Source of the DNA: Gammaproteobacteria bacterium
Lineage (GTDB): Bacteria; Pseudomonadota; Gammaproteobacteria; Burkholderiales; Gallionellaceae
DNA length: 64,000 nt
Assembly: GCA_018819205.1 (NCBI GenBank)
Contig: JAHJQE010000011.1
Location: 47,978 to 111,977, forward strand
Direction: 5' to 3'
Made by a program: the position numbers and the translations under genes. The notes beneath the pieces are model-generated. The model had not been told where the DNA came from. It worked only from the letters and a program-made list of their open reading frames with translations, and searched no databases. Positions 56,242-64,000 of this stretch are shown one piece after another. The number at the start of each line of letters is the position of its first letter. The first letter of the stretch is position 1.

Positions 56242-57008
56242 GCTTGCGCAGCCAGTAGCTTGTCGATGCACCAGCCCGCCGCCGCAAATCCCATGCTGGC
56301 CGTCACCGTCACCGCCGAACCGTAACCCGAGCAACTCAAGTCGGCAGTCGAGCAAGCCGCGCCGCGTTGCGACGGTTCTTCCAAGTAGATACACGTCACG
56401 CCGAACTTGCCGTTGCTGCGCGGATGGATGTTGAAATCCTTTTTCAGCATGGTGCGGATGCGTGCCAGCAGTGCATCGTGGGTGGTGCGTGCCAGATCGT
56501 CGCGGCGCAACTTCAGCGCATCGCGCTTGCCGCCCGCCGCGCCGCACACGACGAGTTTCATCTTGTTGAAACGCGCATGCACGATCAGCGCCGCCTTAAC
56601 TTTCGCCTCGTCACAGGCATCGATAACCGCATCGAAGCAGTCGGCTGGCAGTAGCTGCATCATGTTATCTTCGGTCAAAAAATCATCCACCACCGTCACC
56701 CGGCATGCTGGATTGATGTCGGCGATGCGTGCCTTGAGCGCCTCGGTCTTGGCCATACCCAGTGTGCTGTCCAGCGCCTGGATCTGCCGGTTCATGTTCG
56801 ACACGGCCACATGGTCGAAGTCGATCAGCGTGAGGTTGCCGATTCCGCTGCGCGCCAGTGCCTCCACCGCCCAGGAACCCACCCCACCCACGCCGATCAC
56901 GGCCACGCGCGCCTTGTGCAAGGTCAAGCGCGCGCCGTCGCCGTACAGGCGGTCGAGTCCGCCGAAGCGGCGTTCGTGATGGTCGTCGAGGGGGTGGCGA
57001 TGCGGCAT
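56238..57008 (-). CDS. tcdA: tRNA threonylcarbamoyladenosine dehydratase TcdA (ThiF/MoeB-like E1)
   Basis: AVIGVGGVGSWAVEALARSGIGNLTLIDFDHVAVSNMNRQIQAL. Confidence 0.93.
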   Translation of the reverse strand: MPHRHPLDDHHERRFGGLDRLYGDGARLTLHKARVAVIGVGGVGSWAVEALARSGIGNLTLIDFDHVAVSNMNRQIQALDSTLGMAKTEALKARIADINPACRVTVVDDFLTEDNMMQLLPADCFDAVIDACDEAKVKAALIVHARFNKMKLVVCGAAGGKRDALKLRRDDLARTTHDALLARIRTMLKKDFNIHPRSNGKFGVTCIYLEEPSQRGAACSTADLSCSGYGSAVTVTASMGFAAAGWCIDKLLAAQA

Positions 57009-57009
57009 G

Positions 57010-57786
57010 TCAGTGTGTCACGGGGAGGTCAGGGAGGGCGGAAGATACATTCCCGGTCGTGATGCGCGCAATCTCTTCGATGCGCATGCCGCGCAGATCG
57101 GCCAGCGTTTGCGCGATGCGTGCGATGTATTCCGGTCTGTTCGGCTGTCCGCGCTCCAGGAAGTCGGGCGGGATGTCCGGCGCGTCAGTCTCCAATACGA
57201 TGCTCTCCAGCGGCAAGGTAGCGGCGAGTTCGCGCAGCTTGGTGGCGCGGCTGTATGTCATCGCGCCGCCGAAGCCGAGCTTGAAGCCGAGTTTGATGAA
57301 CTCGTCCGCTTGCTGGCGGCTGCCGTTGAAGGCGTGCGCGATGCCGCCAACCACCTTGTGCTGGCGCAGATGTTTGAGGATCACATCCTGCGCGCGGCGG
57401 ATATGCAGCAGCACCGGCAGGTCGAATTCCTGCGCCAGCTTGAGCTGTTCGATGAAGAAGTGTTCCTGCCGTGCGCGGTCGAAATGGTCGATGAAGAAAT
57501 CCAGCCCGATCTCGCCGATGGCGACAGGGCGATGCTGTTGCAGCAGATCGCGCAGCGCCGTCAGGTCGTCCGGTAGTGCATCGTCGGTGTACATCGGGTG
57601 GATGCCGTAGGCGGGAGAGCAAGACGGAAAACGTTCGCACAATTCGCGTACGGTGGCGAAGTTGCCGCGTGCGACCGATGGCACCACGATGCGGTGCACA
57701 CCGGCATCCAGTGCGGCGAGCACGATGTCGGCCTGTGTGCCGCCGAACTCTTCGGCGTCGAGGTGGCAGTGGGTGTCGATAAACAT
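57010..57786 (-). CDS. tatD: TatD-family metal-dependent hydrolase
   Basis: FIDTHCHLD, AIGEIGLDFF, ETDAPDIPP; start set to ATG 57786. Confidence 0.93.
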   Translation of the reverse strand: MFIDTHCHLDAEEFGGTQADIVLAALDAGVHRIVVPSVARGNFATVRELCERFPSCSPAYGIHPMYTDDALPDDLTALRDLLQQHRPVAIGEIGLDFFIDHFDRARQEHFFIEQLKLAQEFDLPVLLHIRRAQDVILKHLRQHKVVGGIAHAFNGSRQQADEFIKLGFKLGFGGAMTYSRATKLRELAATLPLESIVLETDAPDIPPDFLERGQPNRPEYIARIAQTLADLRGMRIEEIARITTGNVSSALPDLPVTH

Positions 57787-57789
57787 TTT

Positions 57790-57865
57790 CGTCGTTCCCG
57801 TGAAGGCGGAATCTTTAAAGCATTGTGAACAACCCCGTCGAATTCCCGCACGTGCGGGAATGACG
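57790..57865. repeat. MITE/REP-like palindromic element with imperfect terminal inverted repeats
   Basis: CGTCGTTCCCGTGAAGGCGGAATC ... GAATTCCCGCACGTGCGGGAATGACG; translated signature VIPARAG. Confidence 0.75.
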
Positions 57866-57924
57866 GTGTTTTCGGTAAGTGTCGCCATGTTAAACTCGCT
57901 CAATCAATTAAGCGAGATAACACC

Positions 57925-59019
57925 ATGTCTGGAAACACATTCGGCACCCTGTTCACAGTCACCTCCTTCGGCGAATCGCACGGCGCGGCTATCGGCTGCA
58001 TCGTGGACGGTTGCCCTCCCGGCATGGAATTGAGTGAAGAGGACATCCAGATCGACCTCGACCGCCGCAAGCCGGGCACTTCGCGCCACGTCACCCAGCG
58101 CCGCGAATCGGACACGGTGGAGATCCTGTCCGGCGTGTTCGAAGGCAAGACCACCGGCACACCCATCGCTTTGCTGATCCGCAACGAAGACCAGCGCAGC
58201 AAGGACTATGGCAACATCGCCGACACCTTCCGCCCCGGCCACGCCGACTACACCTACTGGCAGAAATACGGCATCCGCGACCATAGAGGCGGCGGCCGTG
58301 CCTCGGCGCGCGAGACGGCTGGCCGCGTGGCGGCGGGTGCGATCGCGAAAAAATGGCTGCACGAGAATTACGGTGTCACCGTGCGCGGTTATCTGGAACA
58401 ACTGGGCGAGATCAAAGTCCCGTTCAAAAGCTGGGCGGAAGTGGTTGAGGTGGGCAACAGCTTCTTCGTCGCCGACGCGAGCTACGTCGGCCAGCTGGAA
58501 GACTACATGGACAACCTGCGCAAATCCGGCGACTCCATCGGTGCCAAACTCGCCGTGGTGGCCGCCAACGTGCCGGTGGGCTGGGGCGAGCCGGTGTTCG
58601 ACCGCATCGACGCGGACATCGCGCATGCACTGATGGGCATCAACGCGGTGAAAGGCGTGGAGATCGGCGACGGCTTCGCCTGCGTAACGCAGAAAGGCAG
58701 CCAGCACGGCGACGAACTCACCCCGCACGGTTTCGCTTCCAATCACGCGGGCGGCATCCTCGGTGGTATCACTACCGGGCAGGACATCATTGCGCGTTAT
58801 GCAATCAAGCCGACTTCCAGCATCCGCATCGAACGCAACTCCATCAACAAGGCGGGGGAGGCGGTGAAGGTCTCTACCGAGGGAAGGCATGATCCTTGTG
58901 TGGGAATCAGGGCTACGCCGATCGCTGAGGCGATGGTGGCGTTGGTGTTGATGGATCATGCATTGCGGCATCGGGCGCAATGTGGGGATGTGGTTTGTGA
59001 GACGGTGAAGCTTCGATAA
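57925..59019 (+). CDS. aroC: Chorismate synthase AroC
   Basis: [65 protein letters not shown]. Confidence 0.97.
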   Translation: MSGNTFGTLFTVTSFGESHGAAIGCIVDGCPPGMELSEEDIQIDLDRRKPGTSRHVTQRRESDTVEILSGVFEGKTTGTPIALLIRNEDQRSKDYGNIADTFRPGHADYTYWQKYGIRDHRGGGRASARETAGRVAAGAIAKKWLHENYGVTVRGYLEQLGEIKVPFKSWAEVVEVGNSFFVADASYVGQLEDYMDNLRKSGDSIGAKLAVVAANVPVGWGEPVFDRIDADIAHALMGINAVKGVEIGDGFACVTQKGSQHGDELTPHGFASNHAGGILGGITTGQDIIARYAIKPTSSIRIERNSINKAGEAVKVSTEGRHDPCVGIRATPIAEAMVALVLMDHALRHRAQCGDVVCETVKLR

Positions 59020-59038
59020 TCAAGTCAGAACTGACTAA

Positions 59039-59656
59039 ATGAATCTTGCAAGATTGAACTTCAATGAAGCCAGAGAATATGCTGACCTTATTGGTATTCA
59101 GCATGATCTTAGAACGACAATTGATTATTGTGACGTCATTCTAAATAAGCAACAGGACCGCAGTCCCAATGAAGAGCTTGTTCTGGAAGGCCTTTGTCAT
59201 GCGGCTGTAATTCGATATTGCAGAGCGTTCTCTCCAGGGGCTCGTTTTCACTTAGATAGAAAAATCTTCCAAGAACTTCCTTCGGAGTATGCCGAGGACC
59301 ATGAGTTTATTAAATCTCTAAGAGATAAATATATTGCGCATTCAGTAAATCCTTTCGAGGAATGTGCAATTTATGCGCAAATTAGAACAGGTGAAAATGG
59401 GAAACTTGAAATTCCTAATGTTCAGTCCCGCTATATGTGGATGAGGTTTTTAGAGCCGCATGAAATCCAAAGACTGAAGGGATTGGCCGGGAAAGTATTG
59501 GAATCTGTAGAGGATATCGCAGGACCAAAACAACAAACAGTCATTGAGATAGCTAGGAAACTTCACGAAGATGAAATTGAGTTTTCTAGCGGGACAGAGA
59601 AATTAGTTGATGTGTCTCGTGAAGCAGTTTCAAAGCGGCGCAATGGGAAAAAGTAA
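59039..59656 (+). CDS. Hypothetical protein with HEPN-like RDKYIAH motif; AT-rich, likely acquired
   Basis: 205-aa ORF, visibly lower G+C than neighbours; FIKSLRDKYIAHSVNPFEE fits R-x(4-6)-H. Confidence 0.65.
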   Translation: MNLARLNFNEAREYADLIGIQHDLRTTIDYCDVILNKQQDRSPNEELVLEGLCHAAVIRYCRAFSPGARFHLDRKIFQELPSEYAEDHEFIKSLRDKYIAHSVNPFEECAIYAQIRTGENGKLEIPNVQSRYMWMRFLEPHEIQRLKGLAGKVLESVEDIAGPKQQTVIEIARKLHEDEIEFSSGTEKLVDVSREAVSKRRNGKK

Positions 59657-59702
59657 GCGTAGGATGGTTTGAGAGAAGCGAGATCCATCAATCAAAGTCA
59701 AA

Positions 59703-59725
59703 ACCGTCGGGCAACCCCCGACGGT
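59703..59725 (+). terminator. Stem-loop downstream of the AT-rich ORF, possible terminator
   Basis: ACCGTCGGG-CAACC-CCCGACGGT followed by GTTGGTTTTG. Confidence 0.5.
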
Positions 59726-59749
59726 GTTGGTTTTGATTTGGTCCATTCA

Positions 59750-59787
59750 TCCTTCGATACGGCCTTCGGCCTACTCAGGACGAACGG
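59750..59787. repeat. Dispersed intergenic repeat-like sequence
   Basis: TCCTTCGATACGGCCTTCGGCCTACTCAGGACGAACGG; resembles a repeat family common in proteobacterial intergenic regions; single copy in this window. Confidence 0.5.
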
Positions 59788-59797
59788 CCTGCGGTGT

Positions 59798-60331
59798 TCA
59801 CACCACCAACATCTTCACCCCGATCAAGATCAACACCACCCCGCCAAACATCTCCGCCTTGCTCTCCAGCCATGTGCCGCTCTTCTCTCCGATACGCACG
59901 CCTATCCAACTGAAGGCGAAGGTGGTCACGCCGATGATGGCGCAGGCGAGGTAAGCGTTGACTTCGAGCAGCGTCAGGCTGAATCCGGCAGCCATGGCGT
60001 CGATGCTGGTGGCGATGGCGAGCAGGAGCATCATGCGGTGGGTGAGGGCGGCGATGTCTTCTTCTATACCTTCGTGCAGGCTTTCATAGATCATCTTGCC
60101 GCCGATCAGCGCCAGCAGGCCGAAGGCGATCCAGTGCGCATAGTTCTCGACCCAACCGAGTACGCCTTTGCCGCCAAGGTAGCCGATGAAGGGCATGAGT
60201 GCCTGGAATGCGCCGAAGTAGAGTCCGGCTTTCAGTCCCAGCCCTTTGGTGTCGCCTTTTGAGCCGAGTCCGATGGAGACGGCGAAGGCGTCCATGCTGA
60301 GTGCGATGGCGAGGATGATAACTTCCAGCAT
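59798..60331 (-). CDS. mntP: Manganese efflux pump MntP
   Basis: [18 protein letters not shown] and [14 protein letters not shown] repeats; polytopic. Confidence 0.93.
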   Translation of the reverse strand: MLEVIILAIALSMDAFAVSIGLGSKGDTKGLGLKAGLYFGAFQALMPFIGYLGGKGVLGWVENYAHWIAFGLLALIGGKMIYESLHEGIEEDIAALTHRMMLLLAIATSIDAMAAGFSLTLLEVNAYLACAIIGVTTFAFSWIGVRIGEKSGTWLESKAEMFGGVVLILIGVKMLVV

Positions 60332-60393
60332 GATGCGATTCTCCAATAGGTGGCGCAAAAGGGCGCGCATTATAGGGGAGCTGCGTCGTGAAT

Positions 60394-60422
60394 TTGATGC
60401 CGTCAGACACTTCGGCTATAAT
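60394..60422 (+). promoter_or_regulatory. Predicted sigma70 promoter of carAB
   Basis: TTGATG - 17 bp - TATAAT. Confidence 0.65.
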
Positions 60423-60437
60423 GCGCCCCGCAAATGA

Positions 60438-60464
60438 GCGGGATGAACACAGGGTTCGTCCCGC
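60438..60464 (+). promoter_or_regulatory. Leader stem-loop in the carA 5'UTR
   Basis: GCGGGATGAAC-ACAGG-GTTCGTCCCGC, 11 bp with one G-U, followed by TTCTTTAT. Confidence 0.65.
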
Positions 60465-60530
60465 TTCTTTATAGGTACGCTCGCAATCCAGCTCGGGCAT
60501 ACTGACAGCCAGTTAATCAAGGAGTTATAC

Positions 60531-61654
60531 GTGTCGCAGACGAAACCAGCCATCCTAGTCCTAGCCGATGGAACGGTATTTCGCGGCATTTCTATCGGGG
60601 CAGATGGCAGTAGCGTCGGCGAGGTGGTGTTCAACACTTCGATGACCGGCTACCAGGAGATCCTCACCGATCCTTCCTATTGCAGCCAGATCGTCACCCT
60701 GACCTATCCGCATATCGGCAACGTCGGTTGCAACCCGGAAGACGTAGAGTCGAACCAAGTGTTCGCCAGCGGCCTGATCATTCGCGATCTGTCCATGACG
60801 GTGAGCAACTTCCGCGCGACGCAATCGCTGTCGGAATATCTCAAGGCAAATAATGTTGTCGCCATCGCCGGCATCGATACGCGCAAGCTGACGCGCATCC
60901 TGCGCAGCAAGGGTGCGCAGAACGGCTGTATCGCTTCCGGTGACGATGTCGAAGCGGCATTGGCGGCAGCCAAGGGCTTCGCCGGTCTGGCCGGTATGGA
61001 TCTGGCGCAGGTGGTGACTTGCGACAAACCTTACCAATGGGCACAGCGCGAGTGGAAGCTTGGCGAAGGCTACAGCGATGCGACCGAATCCAGATTCCAC
61101 GTCGTGGCTTACGACTTCGGCGTGAAGCGCAACATCCTGCGCATGCTGGCCGAGCGCGGTTGCAAGATCACCGTGGTGCCTGCCAAGACGAGTGCCGACG
61201 AAGTGTTGAAGATGAATCCGGACGGTGTGTTCCTGTCCAACGGCCCCGGCGATCCTGAGCCGTGCGACTACGCCATCGCCGCCGCGAAAAGATTCCTCGA
61301 AGTCGGCATGCCGATGTACGGCATCTGTCTGGGTCACCAGATCATGGGCCTGGCCTGCGGTGCGAAAACCGTGAAGATGAAGTTCGGCCATCGCGGCGCG
61401 AACCATCCGGTGCAGGACACGGCGACCAAGCGCGTGATGATCACCAGCCAGAACCATGGCTTTGCGGTGGATGCGGCGACGCTGCCGGCCAATGCGCGTG
61501 TCACGCACATCTCGTTGTTCGACGGCACGCTGCAAGGTTTCGAGCTGACCGACAAGCCTGCGTTCTGTTTCCAGGGCCACCCTGAAGCCAGCCCCGGCCC
61601 GCATGACGTGGCCCCGTTGTTCGACCGCTTCGTCGCGTCGATGGAGAAGAAGTA

Positions 61655-61655
<1 letters not shown>
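60531..61655 (+). CDS. carA: Carbamoyl phosphate synthase small subunit
   Basis: [27 protein letters not shown] glutaminase site. Confidence 0.97.

Positions 61656-64000
<2,345 letters not shown>

Noticed and set aside
59039-59656. Complete HEPN/MNT toxin-antitoxin system
   Set aside because: Only one ORF is present; neither neighbour is an MNT or other antitoxin, so a full TA call is unsupported.
59669-60262. 197-aa plus-strand ORF opposite mntP
   Set aside because: Antisense to mntP and begins inside repeat/hairpin sequence; no coding signature.
60332-60530. Possible yybP-ykoY manganese riboswitch upstream of mntP
   Set aside because: I could not find the conserved yybP-ykoY core in the minus-strand leader; an Infernal search would be needed to support it.

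Overview
The window is a conserved housekeeping stretch of a betaproteobacterial chromosome. Gene content suggests Nitrosomonadales/Gallionellaceae-like, but this is inference only. It opens with the 3' end of ftsI and the dcw cluster (murE-murF-mraY-murD-ftsW-murG-murC-murB-ddl-ftsQ-ftsA-ftsZ), followed by lpxC, a dciA-like gene, an M23 peptidase, secA and argJ. Next come zapD/yacG/coaE/pilD/pilC, lgt, ilvD, two related cytochromes c, an AGCS symporter, 6S RNA with zapA and a zapB-like gene, a cobalamin riboswitch with btuB and a BtuM-like gene, msbA, a peroxiredoxin, phoBR behind a PHO box, a GGDEF-EAL protein, a 1272-aa FAD/Fe-S fusion oxidoreductase, thpR, corA, tcdA, tatD, aroC, mntP, carA and the start of carB. 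I see no prophage, CRISPR array, transposase or clear large novel system. The best leads are: (1) a two-gene B12 uptake unit, riboswitch-btuB-hairpin-btuM-like, with a single cysteine at position 82; (2) an AT-rich single-gene island between aroC and mntP encoding a protein with a HEPN-like R-x5-H motif; (3) a MITE-like palindromic element in the tatD/aroC intergenic region; (4) a tandem soluble/lipoprotein cytochrome c pair next to an orphan ParA; (5) a PHO-box-driven phoBR followed by an apparently intact c-di-GMP GGDEF-EAL gene; (6) a strong hairpin at the very start of the predicted carAB leader. Homology calls come from reading the translations; no searches were run.
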